Source of the DNA: Falciphora oryzae | Taxonomy: Eukaryota; Ascomycota; Sordariomycetes; Magnaporthales; Magnaporthaceae | Length of the DNA: 64,000 nt | NCBI GenBank assembly: GCA_000733355.1 | Contig: JNVV01000003.1 | Location: 1,444,505 to 1,508,504, forward strand | Reading direction: 5' to 3' | In this document: in pieces, positions 1 to 10,192 of the stretch | How the letters are laid out: each line of letters opens with the position of its first letter | How positions within the stretch are numbered: the first letter of the stretch is position 1 | The notes under the pieces: generated by a model | Told to the model about the DNA's origin: nothing | What the model saw: only the letters and a program-made list of their open reading frames with translations | The model's database searches: none | Position numbers and translations under genes: made by a program

Positions 1-302
1 GCCTCGACCAGCTGCGGCACGTTGGCGTGGCACGGGTTGAGGGCCGAGTAGGTGTTGATGACGCCGACGATGGGCCGCGAGAGGGCGTCGTCGCTGTAGC
101 CGAGCGCCTTGATGAAGGCCTTGCGCAAGAACAGGGCGAAGTGCGGGTCCCCGTAGCCCGGGAGGCCCTGCCGCAGGCCCCAGTTTGCGGCGATGGGCCG
201 CGAGAGGTCGTAGTCGGCCATGGGGGTGAGGTCGTTTGCCTCGGCCGGCCGTGCTTGGGCTGGCGCCGGCGAGGATTTGGTGTCATCCGCTGCGTTGGAC
301 AT
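1..302 (-). CDS. IlvD/Edd-family dehydratase, 5' part (runs off left edge)
   Basis: The minus strand reads from an ATG at 302-300 to the window edge, giving about 100 residues. After a short Ala/Pro-rich leader comes a segment typical of the Fe-S dehydratases of the dihydroxy-acid / sugar-acid family. The peptide GVINTYSALNPCHANVPQLV contains the conserved N-x-Y/W-S-x-L-N-P-C-H/N block, whose Cys is a cluster ligand in this family. The upstream part (RKAFIKALGYSDDALSRPIV) also fits the family start. The sequence is less like the valine/isoleucine enzyme Ilv3 than like paralogues acting on sugar acids, but 100 residues cannot settle the substrate. No mitochondrial presequence is obvious. It faces the Ldh2-type oxidoreductase across a shared 526-bp promoter region, which suggests joint regulation. 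Family call firm, substrate unknown. Confidence 0.8.
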   Translation of the reverse strand, partial: MSNAADDTKSSPAPAQARPAEANDLTPMADYDLSRPIAANWGLRQGLPGYGDPHFALFLRKAFIKALGYSDDALSRPIVGVINTYSALNPCHANVPQLVE

Positions 303-828
303 CGTATTAGGTGACCATGAAATTAGTAGGTTGTACTTGTTTTGGCACCCGCTTACACCAGATGGCAATCACAGAGGCATTAGGTAGGGAGCTTGACCAA
401 GTGCGGAGCGGATGAGTGAAACCGTAGATTGAGGTGGCTACAAGAATGCTATTTATCTCGAACGTTGGCAAGCGTCATAGCGCAGCTGCACCCCCACGCA
501 AAGGCATCATGGTGCGGAGGAATTGCGATTAGGTTTGGGTGTTCTGTTAGTGGCGGTGGTGGTGGTGGTGGTCTCGGGAATAGAGGCCATTTGCCCGTGT
601 GTTAATGGAACAAACAAAGTTCCTGCATGATGCATTGCTGTGGTATTTGTTGGAGATCGATCGCAGCTATTTCGTCGCACCGAGGCAAAGCAACCCGATG
701 TCGGCACCCAGCTGCTCCCGCATGATATCAATGTCTGACTTCTTGCATTGCCAATGACTCACCCAAGATTTCCACGCTCGTTCTGTGCTCGCGACACTTT
801 TGTTAACACCACCCAACAAGCAGCAAAA
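303..828. promoter_or_regulatory. Divergent intergenic promoter region
   Basis: This 526-bp non-coding stretch separates two diverging start codons (dehydratase at 302, oxidoreductase at 829). It contains a (GGT/GTG)-rich purine-pyrimidine tract around 552-573. Another in-frame ATG at 754 would add 25 residues to the oxidoreductase. I see no recognisable operator. Confidence 0.5.
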
Positions 829-1914
829 ATGGCATCCGAGGCCCCTGAAACCGCGAAAGACGCCAAGGTCTTCGTCAAGGCGCCGGACGCAGAGGCCTTC
901 GTCAGGGACGTCCTCGAGCGGAACGGCGTGTCGGGCCCGGACGCCGCCATCGTGGCCTCGTGCCTGGTGCAGGCGGACCTGCGCGGCGTGGACTCGCACG
1001 GCATCAACCGCATCCCCTCGTACGTCGCCCGCATCCGCCAGGGCGTGCTAGACCCGGCCGCGGTCCCGGAGCTGCGCCAGGTGACGCCGGCAGCGGCGCA
1101 GGTCAACGCGCGCAACGGCTTCGGCTTCGTGGCCGCGCACCGCGCCATGTCGGCCGCCGTCGACATGGCCCGCGTCTACGGCCTAGGCATGGTCTCGGTC
1201 AAGCACTCGAACCACTTCGGCATGTCGGCCTGGCTGGTCCAGCAGGCCGCCGACGCCGGCATGATGAGCCTCGTCTTCACCAATTCGAGCCCGGCCCTGC
1301 CGGCCTGGGGCGGCCGCGAGAAGCTGATGGGCGTCAGCCCCATCGCGTGCGGCGCCCCGGGGGAGCCGCGGCCGTTCGTGCTCGACATGGCGCCCTCGGT
1401 CGCCGCCCGGGGCAAAATCTACAAGGCGAAGCGGCGCGGCGAGAAGATCCCGCTCGACTGGGCGCTCGACGCGCAGGGGAACCGCACAGACGACCCGGCC
1501 GCGGCGCTCGACGGCGGCGTCATGCTCCCCATGGGCGGGCCCAAGGGGTCGGCGCTGGCGCTCATGATGGACGTCTTCTCGGGCGTGCTGTCCGGCTCGG
1601 CCTTTGCTGGTCACGTCACCAACCCGTACGACCCATCGCGACCCGCCGACGTGGGCCATTTTATCATGGCTATCAAGCCTGACCTGTTTATGAGCCTGGA
1701 TGAGTTCAAGGGCAGGATGAAGTACCTGTACGAGAGAGTGGTTGGATGCGAGAAGATGGCTGGCGTCGATCGCATCTACTTTCCTGGCGAAATTGAGCAG
1801 CTTACGATGGAGCAAAGGCTCAAGACGGGCATCCCTTACGTTCAAGCCGAGGTTGATGCTTTGAATACCGAGGCAGAGCTAGTAAGTGCGAAAAGAATTG
1901 TTGAGAGTAAGTAG
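829..1914 (+). CDS. Ldh2/malate-lactate dehydrogenase-like NAD(P)-dependent oxidoreductase
   Basis: Single-exon gene of 361 residues, the usual size for the Ldh_2 superfamily, which reduces or oxidises 2-keto/2-hydroxy acids (malate, lactate, ureidoglycolate, diketogulonate) with NAD(P). Family landmarks are the N-terminal catalytic block DSHGINRIPSY, the SNHFGMSAW active-site motif, the GREKLMGVSPIACGAP nucleotide-binding segment, the IPLDWALDAQG block and the LMMDVFSGVLSG helix. I chose the ATG at 829 because its context (CAAAATGGC) is good and homology begins soon after it. An in-frame ATG at 754 is possible. Near the 3' end CTA|GTAAGT could act as a splice donor, so the last 11 residues are uncertain. 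Its divergent partner is a sugar-acid-type dehydratase and a sugar transporter lies downstream, so a role in 2-keto-acid reduction in a catabolic route is inferred, not shown. Confidence 0.85.
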   Translation: MASEAPETAKDAKVFVKAPDAEAFVRDVLERNGVSGPDAAIVASCLVQADLRGVDSHGINRIPSYVARIRQGVLDPAAVPELRQVTPAAAQVNARNGFGFVAAHRAMSAAVDMARVYGLGMVSVKHSNHFGMSAWLVQQAADAGMMSLVFTNSSPALPAWGGREKLMGVSPIACGAPGEPRPFVLDMAPSVAARGKIYKAKRRGEKIPLDWALDAQGNRTDDPAAALDGGVMLPMGGPKGSALALMMDVFSGVLSGSAFAGHVTNPYDPSRPADVGHFIMAIKPDLFMSLDEFKGRMKYLYERVVGCEKMAGVDRIYFPGEIEQLTMEQRLKTGIPYVQAEVDALNTEAELVSAKRIVESK

Positions 1915-2179
1915 ACTGGTAGAGGAGACAGGAGATGTTGGTAGAGTTTCGCGAATATAGCGCTAAGTGCTCTGGTGTATTATTTTTTATGCTTGGTAGC
2001 TTCTCTTTTTGTGTAAGCACACCTTAAATAAATTGGGTATTAAATACAAGTAGGTGATCGTAGCGCCACTGCGAAGGAAGAAGGGAAAAGGGTTAAAAAA
2101 GGGTGGTCAAGAAATTGAAGGTGCAAAATATGGAATAAAACATATCGTCCACACCTGATGAAGCAAAAGAGCAATCGCT

Positions 2180-2253
2180 TGATCCGACCCAGGATCGAAC
2201 TGAGGACCTTGAGCGTGTTAAGCTCACGTGATAACCGACTACACCATCGGACC
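2180..2253 (-). tRNA. tRNA-Val(AAC)
   Basis: The minus strand folds into a complete 74-nt cloverleaf. The acceptor stem is GGTCCGA/TCGGATC with discriminator A. The D arm is closed by GTG/CAC, the anticodon stem is TGAGC/GCTCA around loop TTAACAC (anticodon AAC), and the T arm is CTCAG-TTCGATC-CTGGG. There is no intron. The wobble A is expected to be converted to inosine. Confidence 0.95.
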
Positions 2254-3565
2254 TGTGCGATTGTTGTATTTAGCCATTTGCTGTGGCGTTATAGCGGCCC
2301 CTGGCTAGCCGGTCGCAGGGCTAAAATGGGCAATGCTTTCATTTCGAAGTTGGGGTTGATTGGGGGATCCGTGCGGGGCCCGAGTCATTGCGGAAAAATG
2401 TTCAGTCGCCTAGCGCGCCAAGAACGACACGCCAAGAAGGTCTTCACAAAACGCGATGGGGAGAAGGAGGGGAAAAGTGAGGAAAACGACACTGCTCTCC
2501 ACTGTTCAGGCTCCAGTCCCGGTTTGTTCCTACTCAGGCCACGCCGCCGCCTCGTGTAAAGTTGTCGGTCTGGCCCTCTTCGGTGCGATGGGGTAGGGAG
2601 AGGGACCTCTCGCCGCCATCGTCGGCCAACCAGAGTCGAGTCTCTCCCCCCAGGCTCGGCAGCAGCACCCTGCTCGACCCTCGACCTGGCGATTGCCCCC
2701 GGCCATCTCCCGAGGTCTCCCGCCAGGCTCGGCAAGGCAAGAAGCAATGCCACGCGGGTTGGCGCTTGAGCTTGGTCTGCCCCAAGCTCTCTGGGCTCGG
2801 GAGATGCGTGTTAGCGCCGCGGCACCTGGGCTCGCCCCTGCATTCCCTAGGTAGATATTGAGCCTCTCACGCACACAGGGTGATCTGATATCTGCCAGCC
2901 CCGGGCTTCCTCAAGTGCTTTTGTCATAAAAAGCTAAGAGTCCCCAGAGGGGACACTCATATCCACTCCATCAAGTCATCCCCTCTCATCTCCCCGTGCC
3001 CTAGAATGCGGAGGCTGGAGACCCCATGCGGGGATTCTGTAGACCGCGCAGTATATCGGGAGACTCCGGGAAGCAGGACTCTCGAGGCATCCAATCATGA
3101 CGGCACGGCAAAGGAGACAGCGGCAAAATGACCGACGGAATCGTTTGGCTGCGGGGTGCTCGCCGGTCTTCCGTTGCCTCCTTGGAGCAACCCCTATCCG
3201 TGACGACCCGCGACAGAGCCGGGCCCAACCACTCACATCCTTGTTTTCTTCTACCTCTCCGTTCTTGGAAGGTCTCCAGTGTAGATGGGTATCCAACCGA
3301 CTGATACGATGTTTTGTTCACCACAGACCCGGTCCCTCGTGGGTGGGTGGACCTTCGTGGGAGGTCGGTGCTAATCGCCTGGGCGATTATTTAAGGGGTC
3401 TGGCCGACTCCCCCTATCCAAGGTCTTTTCTCTCCCCTCTGCTTAGGCGGCCTCTTTTCGTGACCGGTGTCCCCTTGCTTTTTTTTTTTCGGCCGTGGCC
3501 TGGTTCCCATCTTGTCAAGCCACCCGCGAGCACGCAGACCTCCTCCCGCTTCACCAGTCACCACC
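2254..3565. other. Intergenic region, upstream of the sugar transporter
   Basis: I find no convincing gene in these 1.3 kb; the open frames lack family features. The part next to the transporter is CT-rich, with a T-run at 3479-3489, as expected for a fungal promoter or leader. A perfect short inverted repeat (GTCCCC-AGA-GGGGAC) sits at 2940-2954 and carries AGGGG (STRE-like) and CTGGGG (CreA-like) cores. Confidence 0.5.
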
Positions 3566-5626
3566 ATGGCGGGGCCGGCCAAGAAGCCCGTCAACATCTT
3601 CAGGCTCAAGAACCTGGACGAGCCCAAGGAGATCTTCAACTGGAGACTCTGGTTCGCAGTCTTTTGCTTCGGGCTCCTCGGAGCTGCCAGGGGTGTGGAC
3701 GAGGGGCTCATCGGCGGCGCGTTCAACTCCAAGGACTTCCAAAACACCATCAACTACGATTCGTATTCCAAGGATGAGAAGACCAACATCAAGGGCAACG
3801 TGTCGGCCATGGTCCAGATCGGTAGCGTTGGAGGCGCTCTGATGTATGTGTATACACCTCTGTCCTGCCTCCCCTGTCATGTCCCTACGTCACCGTCACT
3901 TTCACCTCTCATAGCGGCAGCTACTAACATGGCCTGTCTCCGGCCTGCCAGTGCATTTTTGGTGTGTGATCGCATTGGGAGGATCTGGGCCACCAGACAG
4001 CTCTGCCTCCTTTGGATCCTCGGCATCACCATCTTCATGACTGCCAACGGAAACTTGGGCATGATATATGCTGGCCGCTTCATTGCTGGTCTCGGAGTGG
4101 GCATGACGCCAGTGGTTGGTCCTGTCTACATTGCAGAGATCGCCCCGGCGAGCGTCAGAGGCCTGTGCACCTGCTGGTTCACTGGATCCGTTTACATCGG
4201 TATCGTACTTGCTTATTTCACAAACTACGGGTCCGTCAACCTTCGCTCCCCCCCTGTGTCTGCTCGGCTAGATCAACCATATCTAACTCTAGCTGGTTTT
4301 GCAGTTGCCAAATCAACATCGGTGACACCACGCATGCGAGGTGGCTCGTGCCCACCAGCCTGCACCTCATGTTTGCCGGCATCATCTTCATTTTATCCTT
4401 CTTCCAGTTCGAGTCTCCTCGTTACCTGATCAAGCAGGGCAAGGTCGAGGAGGCCACGAAAACAATGGCGGCGATCCGGAACATGTCGGCGGACAGCGAC
4501 TATGTCGTGCGCGAGATACACGCCATCCGGGTCTCTTACGAGGAGGAGCTCGAAGCTACCAAGGGAGCCACCTGGGTCGGGATCCTGAAGGAGATGCTCT
4601 TTATCCCCAGCAACCTCTACAGGCTCTACCTGACCAGCTGCGTGCAGTTTCTGTCGCAATGGTCTGGTGCCGGATCCATCACCCTTTATGCTCCCGATCT
4701 TTTCCATCTGCTGGGTAGGCTTCAAGTTCAAACAGACGGTGTTGCGGTGAAGCTCCTCGTACTTTGACCTAGTACTGACATCTCTCATATTTCAGGCATT
4801 TCGGGCCAGAACGAGTCGCTGCTCATCACGGCCGTGTTTGGCATCGTAAAGCTGACCGCGGCCGTCATCTGCGCGCTGTTCCTGGTCGACGTCATTGGGC
4901 GCAAGCGGGCCCTCCTCATTGGCATTACCCTCCAAGCAATCTCCATGATCTACGTGGCCGGCTTCCTCACCGCCGTCCCGGAGATGGGTATTGTGACGGG
5001 CTACAAGCTGGACGCCCACGAAATTGGGCCCAGCAGAGGCGCCATTGCCATGATTTACGTTAGCGGTTTTGGCTGGGCTTTGGGTTGGAACTCTATGCAG
5101 TACCTCCTTACTGCCGAGCTGTTCCCTCTGCGTATCAGGGCCCTGGCCACGTCTTTTGCCATGATGGTATGTACATATGGAATCCCGTCCTTGTAAATTT
5201 TGAACGCCTTATGGCAGGCGTCGGTGGCACACCAGCCGAGAAGACACGGGAGGCTAACAAACCGCTTGCTTTCCTTTCCCCCCTTCTCAGCTCCACTTCG
5301 TCAACCAGTACGGTAACGCTCGCGCCGTTCCCAACATGCTCCTGTCGCGGGAGGACGGCGGCATCACGCCCAAGGGGACCTTCTGGTCGTTTGCCGCCAT
5401 CACCATTCTTGGAGGCATCTGGGTGCTGGTGTCGGTGCCTGAGACCAGCGGGCGCTCGCTCGAAAGCATGGACAGGTTGTTTGAGATGCCTTGGTACAAG
5501 ATCGGCCTCTACGGCAACGCCGACGCCGACGCCCGCGACGCCCAGATCCAGCAGAAGGAGGAGGCCGCCGGGTTCGAGGGCGATCAACGGGTTGAAACGA
5601 TTGGGGACGGCACTAGGAAGGTCTAG
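3566..5626 (+). CDS. MFS sugar porter (hexose/quinate-type transporter)
   Basis: Five exons, join(3566..3843, 3952..4230, 4305..4714, 4796..5166, 5291..5626), sum to 1674 nt (557 aa). All introns are GT-AG; the first has a CTAAC branch site at 3922. The product has the sugar-porter hallmarks: the loop 2-3 motif CDRIGRIWATRQ (D-R-x-G-R), GRFIAGLGVGM in the fourth helix region, ESPRYLIKQGK in the central loop, DVIGRKRAL in loop 8-9 and VPETSGRSLESMDRLF at the end of helix 12 (PETKGRTLE variant). Twelve membrane helices are expected, with about 24 hydrophilic residues before the first and a cytosolic tail of about 55 residues. It should import a sugar or a related compound by proton symport at the plasma membrane; the substrate cannot be read from sequence. 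Position near the dehydratase/oxidoreductase pair fits a sugar-acid or sugar uptake role. Confidence 0.9.
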
Positions 5627-6035
5627 GCGGGCAGGCAGTGGGGGAGCGGGTCATCCCATCCAGGGGCGAGGCGGCTCTGTGGGCCTGGTTTCCTGCGTTT
5701 TGGCACAGTAGCCATCGACTTACTTTCTGATCCTTCATACACCTTGAGGGAATATGACGATATTCGCTCCCCAGAGTTATCAGAACTAGGCTCGGCTATG
5801 AGAACTTCCGTAGCAGTAAAATACTTTAACAGTTCGCCGTTATAAAAGTATTCAGAGCCGGTGAAAAGCACGCATTGCACTTAATTGTACTCATCAAATG
5901 TCGGACTGGAGCGGACCCAGATTTGAGTCGTGTAAGTAGTGTGGGTTTCAGGGGTGAGTCCAAACCCGCACTCCCTGGCTGCAGAAAATCCCTCATAAGG
6001 CTGCAAGTCCCCTTGCATCACCATCCAATCGAATC
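5627..6035. other. Intergenic region between transporter and tRNA-Ala
   Basis: This 409-bp stretch holds the transporter 3' UTR. I see no coding or structured feature in it. Confidence 0.4.
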
Positions 6036-6107
6036 GGGCGAATGGTTTAGTGGTATAACGCTTCCTTAGCATGGAAGAGGTCCGGGGTTCGATTCCCCGT
6101 TTGTCCA
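6036..6107 (+). tRNA. tRNA-Ala(AGC)
   Basis: A complete 72-nt cloverleaf. The acceptor stem GGGCGAA/TTTGTCC has two G-T wobble pairs, followed by discriminator A. The anticodon stem CTTCC/GGAAG encloses loop TTAGCAT (anticodon AGC), and the T arm is CGGGG-TTCGATT-CCCCG. There is no intron. A T-rich tract at 6151-6164 downstream could serve as a Pol III terminator. The acceptor lacks the G3:U70 pair position in canonical form (G3 pairs with T here), which is in fact the alanine identity wobble. Confidence 0.93.
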
Positions 6108-6487
6108 AACCTTTTGCTTTTGGACTGCTTGAATAGGCTTAGGCGTGTGGGTTTTTTTTCTTTTTGACGTCAAAAAAAACCATATATTTTTTGATCGGCC
6201 CGACTTTTACACGTCCTCTTACTTTTCGGGTCAACTTCGTGGTTGCTGTCATATTAGTCTCCCATCTACGATGCTATCAAAAATAGCAGAATGACGAGGG
6301 GGGCCCGGGGCACGGTACTATGCGCTAAGGTGCAGTCTGACGATGCCTGATGCACCGTCAGCCTCCAGGGTGGCATTTCGGCTTCAGGCCATGACCGCAT
6401 AGCATCGTCTCATTTTAGCCCCTCACAGCTGTCAATCTACCGGTCCGAACACCTGCACTCACCACGCTGTTGCTCAGGTCAGTGGTC
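6108..6487. other. Intergenic region upstream of the HET pseudogene
   Basis: 380 bp without a supported gene. It begins with A/T homopolymer runs and is otherwise unremarkable. Confidence 0.4.
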
Positions 6488-8542
6488 ATGGCTGATGCAG
6501 CCGGCTTCGAGGCTCTCGCGTTCCGGTCTGCAGATGAGATCCTCGCCGAGAACCGACGAAATACCTCTGATATTTTCCGGCGTTTCTCAGTCGACGGCAA
6601 CGTCGGCGAGATCCGCCTTCTGAGTCTGGACGGCGGCGGGTGGGACGACCCGATCAGGGTCGACTTCTAGGTCGCCGGCCGGCCGGAGGAGAACTCGGAC
6701 ACCGATCTCGGGCAGTATAACGCCGTCTCGTACGTGTGGGGCGCAGACGACGGCCCCGACGACATTTGGAGATACCGGATTTCCCTCTGTGGGAGGCCTT
6801 TCCTGGTCACCTGGAATCTGTTCTCGGTCCTGCGCCGTCTGCGCGCCCACAACAACCAGAACTCTCGGCAGGACGCCAACGAAGCGACAACGGTGCCGCG
6901 GCTGCTATGGGTCGACGCCGTCTGCGTCAACCAGGCCGACACGGAGGAGCGCCGTCATCAGGTGCGCATCATGGACAGGATATACTCGGGCTGTGCCGAA
7001 GTGCTCGTCTTCCTGGACGAGTGGCAGCGGCAGTCCACTTACAACCGTGAGGCGAGCCCGGACAGGTCCTGGCGGTTCCAAGGCGACGCGACAGACTTTG
7101 GGCGGCTATGGGAGGGCTATCGGTCTATGTTCGAGACAGTCGCCGATGGGCAGCTGGGAACCTTGGAGGAGAAAAGTGCACCCGAAGGGTCAGGGAGCTT
7201 GGTGACGACGACGTCCTTTGCGGGCGAGACCACGGGTGCCCAGATGTCGTTCCAGCTCGCTTGGGCCGTCCGACTGCTCGCCGAGGGGCGCCATATCAGC
7301 GAAATAGCCCCCTTCCGGCCAGACATGGAGGTCAGTGTCGGGACCATGGAGTTCGTCGACAGCCTGGCGGACTTCGCTTCGTGCGTAGGGTCTGCAAGAT
7401 GGCTCGGCCGCCTCTGGGGGGTTCAAGAGGGAGTGCTGGGCCCTGCCGTGTGGGTCTCACATCGTCGAGCACCGCTCCCTCACCTGCTTGTCGTTCGCCG
7501 AGTTTCGCTACAGGTGCAGATACACCGATGCCTATGAGGTTGATGATGCCTACGGCGGTCTCATACCCCCATGGGCTATCGATTTCTCAGCCGTCTCCAA
7601 GGAGAAGGTCAACGGGAGCTACCTGGTCTGGTTTCAGCGGCTGTCCAACTTCAACGCCTGCAAGGGTCTGGCTCCGCTCGTGGCCGATATCGATGATGAC
7701 AACACGCTTCTGCTGCAGGGTATTAAGTTCGACCGCGTGGCAAAGCTTGCCAATAAATGCCGACCTACTTGGCCGTGCACGTATGATACTACCTTCGGTG
7801 ACTGGAATTAGGAGTTTTACGGCTCTGAAGAATCAGAAGACGAGGGGGTGACGAAACAACGTGGGCCGACACGGCCAGCCTACGGGAATACACGAGCAAC
7901 ATTTTCGACGAGGGGGAGGCTGACATGTTTTATTACTGGAGGAACCTGGTCAGGTCGAAATCGCGGGATCCGCAGCGTGACGCCTACGTGGGAGGCGGCA
8001 CCTGGGCCGACGCGTGGTGGCGAACGCTCTGCCTGGACCACGGCTGGGGTCCGGGCAGGCAGCTGCGGAGGGCATCCGAGGACGAGATACGGGTCCTGTC
8101 GGCGTCCATAGAGCGGGAGGAGCCCTGCATGACGCTGAAGACGCTCCATGAAATCGGAGATGCCAGGAAAGCAGCCGGGCCCGGCATGTCGTTTGACGAC
8201 TTGCTCTGTGATCTGGAGACCGGAGACTTCAATATGGGTACAGGCACGGTCGACATGGTGAATACCACAGCGCCCTGGATGATCGGCCGCAAGATGTTCA
8301 TGACGAAAAAGGGCTACTTGGGATTAGGGCCGTCTAATGTGTGGGCAGGTGATTCTGTTTTTATCCTGCCTGGAGCCAGGGCCCCGGTGATTCTGAGGCA
8401 GATGGTTGACGACGAGGGCCCTGTGACTACCGAGTACGGGTCGGCGTATGAACTCGTGGGAGATAGCTATATCCACGGGATAATGGACGGGGAGGCAGTG
8501 GCTGCGACGGGCTCTACAGCGGTGTCGTTGCTGATTGCATAA
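6488..8542 (+). pseudogene. HET-domain (heterokaryon incompatibility) gene, broken
   Basis: Conceptual translation follows the HET family from end to end but needs repair at four places. The N part has IRLLSLDGGGWDDPI, then YNAVSYVWGADD, a RLLWVDAVCVNQADTEERRHQ block and a VLVFLDEW block, all hallmarks of HET (PF06985). The C part has KKGYLGLGPSNVWAGD and YELVGDSYIHGIMDGEA, the usual HET tail. Lesions: an in-frame TAG at 6668-6670; a frame change near 7451-7457; an in-frame TAG at 7809-7811; a frame change near 7847-7856. No GT-AG intron explains them without removing conserved residues. Intact relatives trigger cell death after fusion of unlike hyphae, and decay or presence/absence variation is common in the family. 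I cannot exclude sequencing errors, but four events in one gene favour a true pseudogene. The frame start at 6488 is the best of several ATGs (6470 is in the same frame). Confidence 0.85.
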
Positions 8543-8790
8543 AGAAACTATCAATAGCTCGGAAACGAGCACGGAGCTCACTCCAATAGTTGAGCTGCAG
8601 CAGAGCTGCGGGGATCACATCCAATAGATGCAGTTCCCGGCCTGGGCTGTAATGGTGCTCGCGCCTGGCCGCTTGTTCAACCCACCCCCACTTGCGGGAT
8701 TCTCGATAATATCATCCGAGTCCTGGCATCAGTTCAAACGAAAAGAGAAGGAACCTTGAGATCACAGGTATCTCATCAGCGAGGGAAAAC

Positions 8791-9540
8791 ATGGCCGAGT
8801 CGGCGAACAACGAGTTCCAGGGGCCTTTGGACGGCGCTCCCCGCCCAGAATTCCCCATCGGCGTGCCCAGCAAATTCGACCGCGACGGCAACGTGCAGCA
8901 TTTCCCAGGAAACACCGTCCTCTGCCACCTCTCACCGTCGAGCAGCCTGTACGCCTCGCTACTGGTCCTGTACAAGAAGCTTGAGGGCAGCCCGTTCGCG
9001 GGGCTCATCACGCTGCTGCCACCGCCGAGCTGGCACATGACGGTGTTCGAGGGCGTCTGCGACCAGGTCCGCCGGCCGGGCTTCTGGCCGTCCGACCTGG
9101 CGCCCGACGCGGCGCTGGCCGAGTGCGACGCGCATTTTGGACGCAAGCTCAGGCCTTTGGAGCTGTCCGCTGACAGCACCCGCCCGCCGCCGTATCGCGT
9201 CCAAGTGGTTGGTGTCGACCCGCTTGAGGTCGGTATTGGACTCACGCTGCGGCCGCGGGGCGAGGACGAGGAGACGAGAATCAGGGAGCTCAGGGACCGG
9301 CTGTCGGGCCTGCTAAAAATCCGACATCCGCAACACGCCACGTATGGACTGCATCTGAGCGTGGCATATCTTCTGCGGCATTTGGCTACGGATCAAGAGA
9401 GGGAGCTGAGAGCGCTCGTGGAGTCGCACTTTGATGAGTTGCCAGTCGAGTTTGAGCTTGGGCCGCCCGAGTTTTGCACGTTTAAAAACATGTTTGCTTT
9501 TGAGCGTGTAATGTACCTCTCGGACCAAGCCAGCAACTGA
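8791..9540 (+). CDS. 2H phosphoesterase-like protein (DUF1868)
   Basis: Single-exon gene of 249 residues. Two H-x-[T/S] motifs set about 105 residues apart, HMTVFEG (His82) and HLSVAYLL (His188), define the 2H phosphoesterase fold, and the GNTVLCHLSP and FKNMFAFERV segments match the DUF1868 branch. Members of the fold hydrolyse or ligate 2',3'-cyclic phosphates of RNA or small nucleotides; for DUF1868 the substrate is not established to my knowledge. No signal peptide or membrane segment is visible, so it is probably cytosolic. The ATG at 8791 is the first in frame and lies about 250 bp after the HET pseudogene. Nothing in sequence ties the two together functionally. Confidence 0.85.
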   Translation: MAESANNEFQGPLDGAPRPEFPIGVPSKFDRDGNVQHFPGNTVLCHLSPSSSLYASLLVLYKKLEGSPFAGLITLLPPPSWHMTVFEGVCDQVRRPGFWPSDLAPDAALAECDAHFGRKLRPLELSADSTRPPPYRVQVVGVDPLEVGIGLTLRPRGEDEETRIRELRDRLSGLLKIRHPQHATYGLHLSVAYLLRHLATDQERELRALVESHFDELPVEFELGPPEFCTFKNMFAFERVMYLSDQASN

Positions 9541-10192
9541 GTGGACTGGTCAGGTCGGTCTAGGCGGCGGGGTACTTAGGTCGTAAGTAGATCTCCGGGG
9601 ATTTCTCCAGCACCGCCGAGCGACGGGCAGCAGTCAACCGGACATCTCGGAGGGTCGAGACCTGCCACACCATCCATCGCTCAGCTGCACGCAGCCAAGC
9701 CCTGCAGCCCAATGCAACGCAAAGTTTACCGGTAATGGGGAGGGCGGGATGAACATGCCCTGTGCCGTAGATCGTGCTATTGTGATATGGAAGACGTGTT
9801 TTTTTTTTTTTTTTCGGTCCTAGCCATGAGTTGGTGAAAGCAGACGGTCCCAATTCCATCATGGGGGTGTGGATATAAACCAAGGGGAGCATCTCAATAT
9901 CAACCGAGAGCCCTAAACCTGGGTCCCGATTCCCTCCCACTAAACCACGAGTCCGTGCCATCCTTGTCATTGTCGAGGCCGAGGAGGATCCACCTTCCAG
10001 GTTTAGGTGTCTCTCCGGCCAACCGGCGCCGCCAGATGGCCTCACGACTTATTTTTTTTTTTTCCTTCCTTCTCATCCGAAATATCTTTCCCGCAAAGCA
10101 TAAAGCTGGAGCCCCATTTCCAATTGCCTCCCCATCACGCCGAGTCGACCTCGCAGGACCACCTCCTCGACAACCCCCCACACAAAGCAAAC
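9541..10192. other. Intergenic region / leader of malate dehydrogenase
   Basis: 652 bp without a supported gene. It contains a T15 run at 9800-9814 and a CT/T-rich segment (10051-10080) just upstream of the malate dehydrogenase ATG, typical of a strongly expressed fungal promoter and leader. Confidence 0.45.

Noticed and set aside
6668..6670. TAG recoding (readthrough or non-standard amino acid) in the HET gene
   Set aside because: The same gene also has two frame shifts, which recoding would not explain; simple decay or sequencing error is more economical.
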